Shown piece after piece: positions 1 through 7,516 of a stretch of 18,873 bases of DNA. The position numbers and the translations under genes were made by a program. Location of the stretch: assembly GCA_900752195.1 (NCBI GenBank), contig CAADUJ010000010.1:1-18873 (forward strand). The letters run 5' to 3'. The stretch comes from an uncultured Negativicutes bacterium (GTDB taxonomy: Bacteria; Bacillota; Negativicutes; Veillonellales; Megasphaeraceae). The first letter of the stretch is position 1. Each line of letters opens with the position of its first letter. Below the pieces are notes generated by a model. That model was given only the letters and a program-made list of their open reading frames with translations, was not told where the DNA came from and ran no database searches.

Positions 1-159
1 ATCATGGAGCAGGATGATCTGATTGGGGGCCGCATTTTCCAGGACCGCCGCCTTCACCTGGGCTGTATTGAGCTTTTCCCAGTCCCTGGGATCGATGGAC
101 CACTTTATCATGGGCACCTGCAGCAGCTCCCGGTCCGCCGCATCCACGGCCCCGTATGG
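1..159 (-). pseudogene. Polysaccharide deacetylase (CE4/NodB family), C-terminal fragment
   Basis: Read on the minus strand, this stretch encodes 53 codons with no stop and runs off the left edge of the window. It contains PYGAV, which matches the CE4 motif (R)PPYGA, then VPMIKWSIDPRDW, which matches the usual W-S-x-D-P-x-D-W segment, and ends in IILLHD, which matches the final L-x-H-D motif. CE4 enzymes remove N- or O-acetyl groups from peptidoglycan, chitin or xylan-type polymers. The N-terminal catalytic part (the H-D motif and metal ligands) is absent because the homopolymer block at 160-232 begins where it should be. The fragment is visibly more GC-rich than the rest of the window, which suggests it comes from a different genome or locus. 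The family call is good; the specific substrate cannot be told. Confidence 0.7.
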
Positions 160-232
160 CGGGGGGGGCCCAAAAAGGCCCCCCCCCCCCCCCCCCTCCC
201 CACGCTCCCCTTTTCTGGCCCCCCCCCCCCCC
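160..232. repeat. G/C homopolymer block, probable assembly chimera junction
   Basis: The block contains a run of 8 G (161-168), 18 C (179-196) and 14 C (219-232), with short A and T runs between. Positions 161-170 and 177-186 are perfectly complementary (eight G plus CC against GG plus eight C), with a loop of CAAAAA. It separates a GC-rich deacetylase fragment from a normal-GC adhesin gene. On the minus strand the frame stays open through the block, reading mainly Gly and Pro. The composition is unlike coding sequence and looks like low-quality base calling or a scaffold join. A genuine slipped-strand contingency tract is a less likely alternative. Confidence 0.75.
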
Positions 233-236
233 GACT

Positions 237-1326
237 CTGAATACGATGTTTGATAATATTTATCACCTTTTTTATGTCCGACAGAAATGGTTTCTGCTTC
301 CGTGGCCACAGCGCCTGCACCGATTGCAAACCCTTTTTCGACATTTGCCGACGCACCGCTGCCAATTGCAATGGCATCTTTTGCCGTATCTGCAGTTGAA
401 GCCCCGCCAATGGCAACAGAATATTGTCCTTGGGCAGCTCCCCTTTCTCCGCCTACCAAAACGGAATAGCTCCCACTTGCAGCATTAGACCAGCCGCCTA
501 AAATGGCAGTCCCCGTTCCGGACGCCGTATTGCTGGCCCCGCCATACACAGAAGTCAGCGTATCCTTTGTCATATTATATGTTCCGCCAAAAATGCCTGC
601 CTGTTTTCCTCCAATGGTATTTTTTGTCCCCCCAATCAGGACGGACTGATTAGCATTCCCTGAAGACTTGTTTACCATTCCACCAACAAATACAGTATCC
701 GTTCCACTCGTCAGTTCATGTTGATTCCCACCAATGATGATTCCGTTTGCCGCGCCATTTTTATTATTTGAGCCTCCAATGATTGTGCTGTTGACACCGC
801 TTGCTATATTGGTATTTCCGCCCATAATAGACGCATTTTCCCCTGAAGCCGTATTGGTGGAACCACTTACAACAATGGAGTTTCTGCCTGAAGCTCTGTT
901 ATTGGAGCCGCCTGTAACGACAGAATAGACGCCAGACGCTGTATTTCCCGACCCCCCTAAAACAACGGAATAATTTCCGCTAGCCGTATTGTATTGGCCG
1001 CCCAGGACCTGTCCGTATAGTGCAAGAGGTGCCGTTGCGGTTCCAATGCTGCCGTTATCAGCAACAAAGATTTGCCCGGCGTGGCCCCACCATGAATTGG
1101 TTGAATCGATGAAAGTATAGTAAAGATTTCCCGTTGTTTGGGCAGTCGTACCGCTTGATGTCTTATACTCCATCGAGACCTGTTTTTCTGGCGTGATTTC
1201 CGCTGCGTACCCCACAAAAAGTACATTTCCATCTAATCCCATTGGACAGAGTGTAAAAATCCCAGACATAGTCATAGAGGCCATAGCGATGATGGCCATT
1301 TTATTACGTATTCTTCTTGTCGTCAT
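237..1326 (-). CDS. YadA-like trimeric autotransporter adhesin, N-terminal part (3' end lost)
   Basis: The start is ATG at 1326-1324 with a GGGGAGG ribosome site 9 bases upstream. About 363 codons can be read before the homopolymer block. The N-terminus (MTTRRIRNKMAIIAMASM) is basic then hydrophobic and looks like a signal peptide, with a possible cleavage after GYAA near residue 43. From about residue 110 to 350 there are many YadA head repeats of the type GGxxNxASGxxSxxxGG, ending in AIGSGASANVEKGFAIGAGA and ISVGHKKGDKYY. The last segment is where the head normally passes into the neck (RRxTNVAxG). The neck, stalk and C-terminal anchor are missing because the sequence enters the G/C block. 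Such proteins trimerise on the outer membrane and mediate adhesion. The frame is intact up to the junction, so the native gene was probably full length. Confidence 0.85.
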
Positions 1327-1741
1327 GATACAAGACCTCCCCTCTCTTCTTTTTTATGTCACTCTATTATGACATAGTGCGTCATATACATAACATATCT
1401 ATCATCGTTACATTTTCTATACATATTTCATAAAATATGCTAAAATACCAAACTATGTCCTACCCATAGCAGACACAGGTATATCAGTTCCTTTTTTACA
1501 TTTCTTTTTCTTACTCTCTCCTTGATCAATTGTTATAAACAAAAATAAAATCTCAATTTTTATTAATTGATACCATATTGTTTATTATTGATAGAGTATA
1601 ACATAAGTAAGAAAAAATTGATAGATGTTCTATAGCAAAATTTTCAATTATTTTTATACGATTTATTATCATATATAATAGAATTGTATAAATTAATATA
1701 AAAATAGTTATTATATCTAATACATCAATATATGGACGCAT
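1327..1741. other. AT-rich upstream region of the adhesin gene, no gene seen
   Basis: This spacer of about 415 bases lies between the adhesin start and the terminator of the OmpA gene. It is very AT-rich, especially 1540-1740. I could not find a convincing -35/-10 pair with good spacing for the adhesin, only scattered TATA-like words. A 62-codon reading frame on the minus strand (1553-1741) begins directly after an eight-T run, has no ribosome site, and is not believed. Long AT-rich leaders in front of surface adhesins are often regulatory, but nothing specific can be named here. Confidence 0.5.
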
Positions 1742-1784
1742 AAAAAAAAGACTATATCAGGAATTTCCTGATATAGTCTTTTTT
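1742..1784 (-). terminator. Rho-independent terminator of the OmpA-family gene
   Basis: A perfect 14-bp stem (1750-1763 with 1765-1778, starting GACTATATC) has eight A on the left and six T on the right. On the minus strand it lies about 22 bases after the stop codon at 1807 and is followed by eight U. The flanking A and T runs make it potentially bidirectional. Confidence 0.9.
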
Positions 1785-1806
1785 AGTACTGAGTCTATAT
1801 GGAATC

Positions 1807-2904
1807 TTATTTGTGTTCCCAAATATCAACACGACGGTTATCAGCACGGCCTTGTTCAGTGTCGTTGCTTGCAACAGGATCGTGGAAGGATTTATAGTCA
1901 AGAATCATCTGGGAAGCCGGTACACCATTATTGATAGCATACTGAGCTACATTATCAACACGACGTTTGGAAAGGTCTGTGTTGTATGCATCTGTACCCT
2001 TGGAATCCGTATTACCTGTCAGTTTGAACTGTTCTGTCGGGTTAGCCTTAGCAACGGATACGAAGTTATCCAATTTGCCCTGTTCTGAAGCAAGGGGCTG
2101 ATCTTCATCGAAACCGAAGTGGATGCTGTCGAGGTAGTAGTCAGCATAGACATGAGGAGCTGGCTGTTCTACAACCGGAGCCGGTTCTTCTACGACAGGA
2201 GCCGGTTCTTCTACAGGAGCTTCTTTGTGGCCGCCAAAACGATAGGAAATGCCGGCAATAAAGCCTTTGTATGTGATGTTCGTATCGTCGTTGAAGCCGT
2301 TACCTTCATCAGCAAGACGAGTATTCAAATAACGATAGCCAGCATTGATATCCCAGTCATCGCCGATAGTGTAGCCGAGACCAGCTTCCCAAAGAGCTGT
2401 GTCTTTCGTGCCGACAGCGCCTTTTGCATAGATATCGAAGTTCTTAGCCAATTCAGCTTTGGCAATCAAGCCGATTTGAGCGACGTTATTAGTATCTTCA
2501 TAATTACCAATCTTATTAAGACCTGTTAAATCGTTCTTAATACGGTTCCAACCAGCGTATACGGCAAAGTTTTTGTTCAAGCCATAAACGAGGTTGACTT
2601 CGTGTTCGTCACCATCAGTCTTAAAATCATCTAAATCAGTTTTAAGGCCATAGTAGTTATACTGCAAAGCCAATTTGTCAGTGAAAGCATAGCTCAAGCC
2701 GCCCTGGAAATCCCATTTGGAATCACTGTCAAGATCGCCTAAGTTATGTTGAATATTATCGCCATCTACTTCAGCTTTCGGATTCCAAGCGCCAAGATCG
2801 AGTTGCCACTGGCCTTTTTCAAACTGCGTCTGCGGTGTAGCGAATGCGACAGAAGATACGCAAGCTACAGCTGCAGCTAAAGCTAATACTTTTTTTGTCT
2901 TCAT
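1807..2904 (-). CDS. OmpA-family outer membrane porin with peptidoglycan-binding domain
   Basis: The protein has 365 residues. I chose ATG at 2904, which begins MKTKKVLALAAAVA and gives a normal signal peptide cleaved after SSVAFA. A GTG at 2916 in the same frame lies inside the GTGGGGG ribosome site and is unlikely. Residues about 23-225 are rich in alternating aromatic and polar residues (YAFTDKLALQYNYYG, GISYRFGG) as in an outer-membrane beta barrel. Residues about 226-252 are a Pro/Glu/Val linker with EEPAPVV repeats. Residues about 255-365 form an OmpA-like domain with the TDSKG motif and RADNRRVDIW, carrying the Asp and Arg that bind diaminopimelate in peptidoglycan. It should tether the outer membrane to the cell wall. 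It stands alone, with its own terminator and a palindrome-rich upstream region. Confidence 0.93.
   Translation of the reverse strand: MKTKKVLALAAAVACVSSVAFATPQTQFEKGQWQLDLGAWNPKAEVDGDNIQHNLGDLDSDSKWDFQGGLSYAFTDKLALQYNYYGLKTDLDDFKTDGDEHEVNLVYGLNKNFAVYAGWNRIKNDLTGLNKIGNYEDTNNVAQIGLIAKAELAKNFDIYAKGAVGTKDTALWEAGLGYTIGDDWDINAGYRYLNTRLADEGNGFNDDTNITYKGFIAGISYRFGGHKEAPVEEPAPVVEEPAPVVEQPAPHVYADYYLDSIHFGFDEDQPLASEQGKLDNFVSVAKANPTEQFKLTGNTDSKGTDAYNTDLSKRRVDNVAQYAINNGVPASQMILDYKSFHDPVASNDTEQGRADNRRVDIWEHK
2171..2218 (-). repeat. Tandem repeat encoding the EEPAPVV linker of the OmpA protein
   Basis: About two and a half copies of a unit containing GGAGCCGGTTCTTCTAC (plus-strand spelling) encode the Pro/Glu-rich linker between the barrel and the OmpA domain. 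The length of such linkers often varies between strains by unequal crossing over. Confidence 0.6.
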
Positions 2905-3010
2905 AAATACCCCCACACTTTCTTAAGTATGATTTATAAGAATAATAATATTATTCCTCACAGCTATAGGAATACTAACTGTGTCAACCTAATGAACGGC
3001 CCTATTTTAG

Positions 3011-3044
3011 CATAAAATTGTTACAATTTTGTCACAATTTTATG
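3011..3044. promoter_or_regulatory. Overlapping inverted repeats upstream of the OmpA gene
   Basis: The word AAAATTGT or its complement ACAATTTT occurs three times. Positions 3014-3021 and 3023-3030 form a perfect 8-1-8 palindrome. Positions 3011-3021 (CATAAAATTGT) and 3034-3044 (ACAATTTTATG) form an 11-bp inverted repeat around it. A candidate minus-strand promoter, TTGTGA with 17 bases to TATGCT, overlaps these sites, so a regulator binding here could control the porin gene. The function is inferred; no family is assigned. Confidence 0.45.
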
Positions 3045-3085
3045 ACGTTTCCTATACATAGTATTACGATATGAATATGTATATA

Positions 3086-4633
3086 TTATTGGGCCATGTC
3101 TGAAACATGGGCCAAAATTGATTGCAAAACCTTTGGCAATGTTTCACTTACACTTTCTATATTAACTCGTTCTGTCCGTTCGTGCAAGTCCTTACCCCAC
3201 GGGCCAAGAAGAAGGAAGGGGATATGCATATCTTCCATAGCGCCAAAGTCCATACCATACGCTTTTCCCCAAAGTGGCAAATTCGCTTCGACGAGAGATT
3301 CATCGAGATTTGGATCTGGACAACAGTAACTGCAATCAGAAACACCATTAAAGTAATGTTCAAAGGACACATCAATAATACCATGAATCGTATCCAAAAT
3401 TTGTTTGAATTGTTCATCATGGAGAGATAGACTATCTGCCGCCGGATAATAAGGCGGGGCAAATGTAATGATAACCATCGGATCATGCATGCCTGTAAAA
3501 TCAAGAATAGCTTCTATGAGACCTATCGTTTCCTGTACATACGTAGTTTCACCATTTTGAAGCCGTATGAAACTGTTATTCTTCACATTTTCATAGAATA
3601 CATCAAAACCAGGATATGTTTCTGCTCGTTTCAAGAGTTCTGCACTGCTCAACACATCCATAGATAAGCCCTGTCTCGAATGAAGGAGTGATTCGTTTAC
3701 GGCCTTTCTGGCACAATCCATCAGAATATACATCACATCTTCCGGCGTTTTCGTATACGTCATGAAATTAACACATCCTGCAGCCCGTTCTGGCAAAGAT
3801 ACATCATAATGTATCTTCCTGTCTCGGGCAAACATCCAAGCTGGTGGAGGTGTGACAGCATCGCCAACGCGGTCAGCTAATGTCATGTCCCCTTCTGTAT
3901 CGGCAATCATACGCGACAATACACCTACCGGATTGATTCCCTGCTGATATTGTCCCACATGGGCCAACTTCCCTTGTACGAGAACGACAGGAAGCAATTT
4001 TCCAACCGACCCGGTATACGCACAAATTGTATTTCCTTTTTTTGGATTAGGCTCACTGTTGATCAAAATCTTGTACTGCAACCCATAGGTTTCGCGAAAC
4101 TCTTTTAGAACAGGAATGGCCGCACGCATACCGGCCGAATAGGATTCTTCGTCAGGCAGGGATACGAAGAGAAGGCTCGCATTATCAGGATGCTTGGCAT
4201 ACGCTTCAAATACGGCCAGCTGGGCAGCGAGACCACCTTTCATATCACAAGCGCCCCTACCGACAATCCATTCTCCGCTTTTTAACTCAGAAACAATAGT
4301 TTCATCCGTTTCAAATTCAATCAAATCAGAAAGCAGGCGATCTGGCGAAAACGCATCATCTCGGAACAGGCCATACGATTCTGCCCCCACAACATCGTGA
4401 TGATTTATGAAGATAACCGTATCCTTCTTCTTACCAGGGATGAATCCGCAAACGACAGAACGGCCCTGGGCATCATTGGCGACACGGATGAGGCTTACCT
4501 TGACGGGATCTCCTAAAGAAGTGAGAACGTGTTGCAGATATTTTTCCATATCTACTTCTTTTTCTGTATTTGTCTCACTATCGATAGCAATCATTTCTTT
4601 CAAAAGTGTTACGACACGCTGTTTCAATTCCAT
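3086..4633 (-). CDS. M20-family metallopeptidase, RocB-like
   Basis: About 515 residues, close to the length of the RocB branch of the M20/M25/M40 peptidases and longer than typical M20 enzymes (about 400). Metal-site motifs are visible: NHHDVVG near residue 78, GRGACDMKGG near 126 with the bridging Asp, and LPDEES near 160 with the catalytic Glu pair. A late His appears in DLHERTE. The enzyme is expected to hydrolyse an amide or peptide bond in a small cytoplasmic substrate. RocB is named after the Bacillus arginine-use operon, but its own reaction is unproven. The start is ATG at 4633 with AAGGAG at 8-base spacing; a GTG one codon earlier is possible. It follows the GtrA-like gene by 21 bases and is probably cotranscribed. 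No arginine genes lie nearby. Confidence 0.85.
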   Translation of the reverse strand: MELKQRVVTLLKEMIAIDSETNTEKEVDMEKYLQHVLTSLGDPVKVSLIRVANDAQGRSVVCGFIPGKKKDTVIFINHHDVVGAESYGLFRDDAFSPDRLLSDLIEFETDETIVSELKSGEWIVGRGACDMKGGLAAQLAVFEAYAKHPDNASLLFVSLPDEESYSAGMRAAIPVLKEFRETYGLQYKILINSEPNPKKGNTICAYTGSVGKLLPVVLVQGKLAHVGQYQQGINPVGVLSRMIADTEGDMTLADRVGDAVTPPPAWMFARDRKIHYDVSLPERAAGCVNFMTYTKTPEDVMYILMDCARKAVNESLLHSRQGLSMDVLSSAELLKRAETYPGFDVFYENVKNNSFIRLQNGETTYVQETIGLIEAILDFTGMHDPMVIITFAPPYYPAADSLSLHDEQFKQILDTIHGIIDVSFEHYFNGVSDCSYCCPDPNLDESLVEANLPLWGKAYGMDFGAMEDMHIPFLLLGPWGKDLHERTERVNIESVSETLPKVLQSILAHVSDMAQ

Positions 4634-4654
4634 CACGCCATCTCCTTTTTGATT

Positions 4655-5104
4655 TTATTTAAAAATCCATTTTTTACGAGATAGATAATTCCACACTGTC
4701 ACGATAGCACTGGCCATGATTTTTGACATCATCGGGTTTAAACCCAGTAAGGCTTGTGATGTAAAAATCCACATGAGTGCTAGATTCCATCCCAATCCTA
4801 TACTACTCACAAGAAAGACGAGAGTAAGTTCCTTTCCCCGTTTATATCGGCTTCCACTATCAAATACAAAGATATTGCATAAAATATAATGGTACATCGT
4901 TGACACCCCAAACGCAAGCGTCGTCGATACCAATACGGTTTCCGTCTGGAGCCGGAATAGTGACAACTCTGTAAACCCTGTAAAAAACAGGTAGAACATG
5001 GCCCATTCAAAAAGAGCTGCACTGCCTCCTACAAATAAATACATGATGATTTTAATGTATTCGTTATTCGTATACTCGTAGCCAAAAATCTTTTTCTCTT
5101 TCAT
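4655..5104 (-). CDS. GtrA-like small membrane protein
   Basis: 149 residues with four hydrophobic segments (around IIMYLFVGGSAALFEWAMFY, VLVSTTLAFGVSTMYHYILC, LVFLVSSIGLGWNLALMWIF and KIMASAIVTVWNY). It ends in NYLSRKKWIFK, the family-typical N-x-x-x-R-x-x-x-F tail. GtrA-family proteins are linked to transfer of sugar-lipid intermediates across the membrane for surface polysaccharide or teichoic acid decoration. There is no glycosyltransferase partner here, so its substrate is unknown. The start is ATG at 5104 with AAGGAG 5 bases upstream. It is the first gene of a pair with the M20 peptidase; this pairing is odd and may only reflect shared transcription. Confidence 0.85.
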   Translation of the reverse strand: MKEKKIFGYEYTNNEYIKIIMYLFVGGSAALFEWAMFYLFFTGFTELSLFRLQTETVLVSTTLAFGVSTMYHYILCNIFVFDSGSRYKRGKELTLVFLVSSIGLGWNLALMWIFTSQALLGLNPMMSKIMASAIVTVWNYLSRKKWIFK

Positions 5105-5123
5105 AGTGCTCCTTTCTGTTTAC

Positions 5124-5152
5124 ATTATAGGCTAAAATGACAAGAAAATCTA
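5124..5152 (-). promoter_or_regulatory. Candidate promoter of the GtrA-like/M20 operon
   Basis: On the minus strand a perfect TATAAT lies at 5129-5124, about 20 bases before the ATG at 5104. A weak -35 (TAGATT) sits 17 bases upstream. The -10 is good; the -35 is poor. Confidence 0.45.
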
Positions 5153-5195
5153 TAAACGCACAAAAATAATAGAATATTTATTTATATTTTGGAAT

Positions 5196-5242
5196 AAAAA
5201 AAAGATGTAGCGACAACGGGAATGATTTCCTGTCGCTACATC
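5196..5242 (-). terminator. Terminator of the HD hydrolase/OmpH-like operon
   Basis: A perfect 12-bp stem (GATGTAGCGACA at 5204-5215 with its complement at 5231-5242) is followed on the minus strand by eight U (5203-5196). It lies about 20 bases after the stop codon at 5262. Confidence 0.92.
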
Positions 5243-5261
5243 TGATTCCGCTACTATAGGT

Positions 5262-5690
5262 TTATTTCAATTTTTTTGCTACGTCGTTCGTTAAATCCTG
5301 ATACTGGCCAATAAATACGGATCCCTGCATGACGACGTTATCCAGCTTCTTTTCTTTCCGTACTTCATCGGTTTTTGCAAGTATATCCTTTTCTAAAGGT
5401 AAAAAGAGAGCAATCCGCTGCTTATTCAGCTGCGTATTATACTTTTCAAGAACGGCCTGCTGGCCTTTTGTATCTGTTTTTGCAACCTTATTATATTCTT
5501 CCTGTGCATCTTTTTGAGCCTTTTGTACATCTTTCTGCCACTGGCTCATAGCTTTAGCATAACCGGGATGCTGTTGGAGCAGTGCCGGCATATTAATCGT
5601 GCCAACAGGAGCTGCAAAACAAGTCCCCATAGCAGCTGCTGCCATCATGAGGGATACGACTAAAGCAGATGTCTTCTTTTTTAAATTCAT
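5262..5690 (-). CDS. OmpH/Skp-like periplasmic protein
   Basis: 142 residues. The N-terminus (MNLKKKTSALVVSLMMAA) is a clear signal peptide, cleaved after GTCFA. The mature protein begins APVGTINMPALLQQHPGYAK, matching the start of Skp/OmpH proteins (xVGxVDxxxLLxxHP). It continues as a charged, heptad-like helix rich in Lys, Gln and Glu (about 45-100) and ends in a short alpha/beta segment (VVMQGSVFIGQYQDLTNDV). Skp-type chaperones hold unfolded outer-membrane proteins in the periplasm. The gene starts 16 bases after the HD-domain gene, with a perfect AGGAGG 8 bases before ATG at 5690, and is followed by a strong terminator. It is a short member of the family, and its client proteins are inferred. 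Confidence 0.88.
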   Translation of the reverse strand: MNLKKKTSALVVSLMMAAAAMGTCFAAPVGTINMPALLQQHPGYAKAMSQWQKDVQKAQKDAQEEYNKVAKTDTKGQQAVLEKYNTQLNKQRIALFLPLEKDILAKTDEVRKEKKLDNVVMQGSVFIGQYQDLTNDVAKKLK

Positions 5691-5706
5691 ACGTCTTACC
5701 TCCTAT

Positions 5707-6294
5707 TTATTCTTCTACGCCAGTAATGGCAAAACATTCCTTGCGAACGGAATCTTCACTAGCACGCATAGCAAGGATTGTCTTTTCAAAAAGATCATTT
5801 AAATCCCACTCTAAAACGGCTGCGCCATCTTTGATGACGTCGCGGGAACATCCTGCAGCGAAGCGCTTGTCCTTAAACTTTTTCTTCAGACTCTTTACTT
5901 CCATGTCCTTTGTACTCTTTGAGGGACGCATTTTTGCAGCAGCCCAGATGAGGCCCGTTAATTCGTCAGCAGCATACAATACTTTTTCCATCATATGTTC
6001 AGGCTTTACGTCCGTGCAGATACCGTAACCATGGCATACGACGGCATGGATGAATTCGTCGCTGGCATTGATTTCATGTAACAATTCCGGTGCCTTTTTA
6101 CAATGCTGTTCTGGATATTTTTCAAAATCCACGTCATGTAACAGACCGACAAGCCCCCAGAAGTCTGCTTCATCACCATAGCCAAGTTCATTAGCATACC
6201 AGCGCATTACAGCTTCTACCGTCAGGCCATGCATGATATGGAAAGGTTCACCATTATATTTTCGTAATAATGCAAGTGCTTCATTTCGTTCCAA
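5707..6294 (-). CDS. HD-domain phosphohydrolase
   Basis: About 195 residues. The HD metal-site pattern is visible: HIMHG near residue 20, the LLHDVDF His-Asp pair near 53, VCHGYG near 86 and the later Asp in YAADELTG. HD proteins hydrolyse phosphate esters, often of nucleotides, but the substrate cannot be read from this sequence. Start choice: a GTG at 6303 is only about one base from the GGGGG ribosome site, while a TTG at 6294 lies 8 bases away and gives MERNEALALLRKYN, so TTG is preferred. It heads an operon with the OmpH/Skp-like gene. An extended -10 promoter lies just upstream. Confidence 0.85.
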   Translation of the reverse strand: MERNEALALLRKYNGEPFHIMHGLTVEAVMRWYANELGYGDEADFWGLVGLLHDVDFEKYPEQHCKKAPELLHEINASDEFIHAVVCHGYGICTDVKPEHMMEKVLYAADELTGLIWAAAKMRPSKSTKDMEVKSLKKKFKDKRFAAGCSRDVIKDGAAVLEWDLNDLFEKTILAMRASEDSVRKECFAITGVEE

Positions 6295-6333
6295 AACGGA
6301 CACCCCCTATAAAATAAAACATCATTCTTCATT

Positions 6334-6361
6334 ATTATACCATACATTTTACCTATGTCGT
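6334..6361 (-). promoter_or_regulatory. Candidate extended -10 promoter of the HD/OmpH-like operon
   Basis: On the minus strand TGG plus TATAAT (TATAAT at 6339-6334) forms an extended -10. ACGACA, matching four of six -35 bases, lies 16 bases upstream. It falls between the SfsA fusion stop codon and the HD gene, so these transcription units may be separately expressed even though no terminator is seen between them. Confidence 0.5.
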
Positions 6362-6362
6362 A

Positions 6363-7505
6363 CTACCTGTGTGTGTTCAAAAATGGTGTCAGACGATTTA
6401 TACGGAATTCTTCGACGACGTCCATAAAGGATTTTACATGGACAGGATTTTCAGAAAAACCATAGAGATGACTATTGCAATTACAGTCTGTACACCCAAA
6501 TCCAGGTATCGCCCACCCTGCAATGGACGCCACGGCTTGCGCCAGGTCATGTTCTAAATCGTCGGCTGTCCTGATGGGAATAACTGCCGTCACATTACAA
6601 TGCTGGCGCAGGTAATCGATATGCCAATGCATTTTCTTCCGCTTCCGCTGATGCCGTGCCAGACGGGCGGCTAAATTTTTTTTTGCCGAGCCGACGTAAA
6701 CATACCATCCTTTAGGAAACGTCATGAGTCCCTTTGAGCCGATGGAAAGGGTCTTTTCTTCTTCCATCTCCATGATAACCATGTAATCACCACAGTCGTG
6801 ATTTTCTCGTTTTAAAATGTATTCTGGATAGATCAGTACATGGCCGGGCTCTGGGTGTGTAAAGGTTGAGTCCCACGAAAGAGAAAATGCTTTCCAATCA
6901 AGGTATTGAGACGCCTCCTGAAAGGCTGCTGCAAAAGCCGAATCCGTATGGTAATCGGGAAGGAACCACTGGGCCCGATTCCAGTGTACAAGGAAAAGAA
7001 CGCCTGTATGTATTCCCTGGCGATGCATCTGAGCCAGCTCCATTATGTGCTTTCTCCCTCGGTCCGTCACAGCATCTGGAAACATGGCACCTTCTTTGCC
7101 GAATAGGGTACACGATTTGACTTCTACGTAAAACGGTTCATCCCCTTTTTGCAAGAGAAGGTCAAACCGGCTGTCTCCTACAGTAACTTCGCGCCGTATC
7201 AGATTCCATTCTTCCCAGCCAGGTATGAGATGATGGGTAATGAGCCAGACTGCTATATCATTATTATATTGTGTATCTAATAATATAGGTACGCCATCCC
7301 GTTCGATACCGACGACGTCCCATTTCGTTTTCCGCTTCGGATTCTGGCTTTTTCTAAGCCAGATTTTCGTTCCCTCGTATAAAAGTTCCCACATGCGTCC
7401 CGGATTCGGCATGTGGCACCGTTCCACCTCTCCTCCTATGGACACATAGGAAATGAATCGGTTCGGACGGCTGACAAACGTACCTGCTACGATTTCTTCC
7501 TTCAT
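6363..7505 (-). CDS. sfsA: SfsA nuclease-like protein fused to a C-terminal DUF123 (GIY-YIG-like) domain
   Basis: 380 residues, against about 235 for ordinary SfsA. Residues 1-230 are SfsA: HMPNPGRMWELL, KRKTKWDVV, DSRFDLLL, YVEVKSCTLF and FPDAVTDRGRKHIMEL are all present. SfsA is a DNA-binding protein first found as a sugar fermentation stimulator and later placed among nuclease-fold proteins. From about residue 238 a second domain begins: GDYMVIMEMEE, FPKGWYVYVGSA, KMHWHIDYL and a Cys motif GFGCTDCNCNSHLYGF near 335-347. These match DUF123, a small domain distantly related to GIY-YIG nucleases and also found attached to archaeal endonuclease III. The start is ATG at 7505 with AGGAGG 7 bases away. 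It overlaps transcriptionally with the ROK gene, whose stop is 11 bases upstream. A joint role in DNA processing is inferred. Confidence 0.88.
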   Translation of the reverse strand: MKEEIVAGTFVSRPNRFISYVSIGGEVERCHMPNPGRMWELLYEGTKIWLRKSQNPKRKTKWDVVGIERDGVPILLDTQYNNDIAVWLITHHLIPGWEEWNLIRREVTVGDSRFDLLLQKGDEPFYVEVKSCTLFGKEGAMFPDAVTDRGRKHIMELAQMHRQGIHTGVLFLVHWNRAQWFLPDYHTDSAFAAAFQEASQYLDWKAFSLSWDSTFTHPEPGHVLIYPEYILKRENHDCGDYMVIMEMEEEKTLSIGSKGLMTFPKGWYVYVGSAKKNLAARLARHQRKRKKMHWHIDYLRQHCNVTAVIPIRTADDLEHDLAQAVASIAGWAIPGFGCTDCNCNSHLYGFSENPVHVKSFMDVVEEFRINRLTPFLNTHR

Positions 7506-7516
7506 CGTCGCGCCTC

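Noticed and set aside
1553..1741. Minus-strand 62-codon hydrophobic reading frame between the adhesin and OmpA genes
   Set aside because: It starts right after an eight-T terminator tail, has no ribosome site, and its Ile/Leu-rich content is what very AT-rich DNA gives by chance.
3091..3113. Hairpin overlapping the end of the M20 peptidase gene as a terminator
   Set aside because: The stem has a central C-C mismatch, overlaps the last codons and is followed by AATAATATAT rather than a U run.
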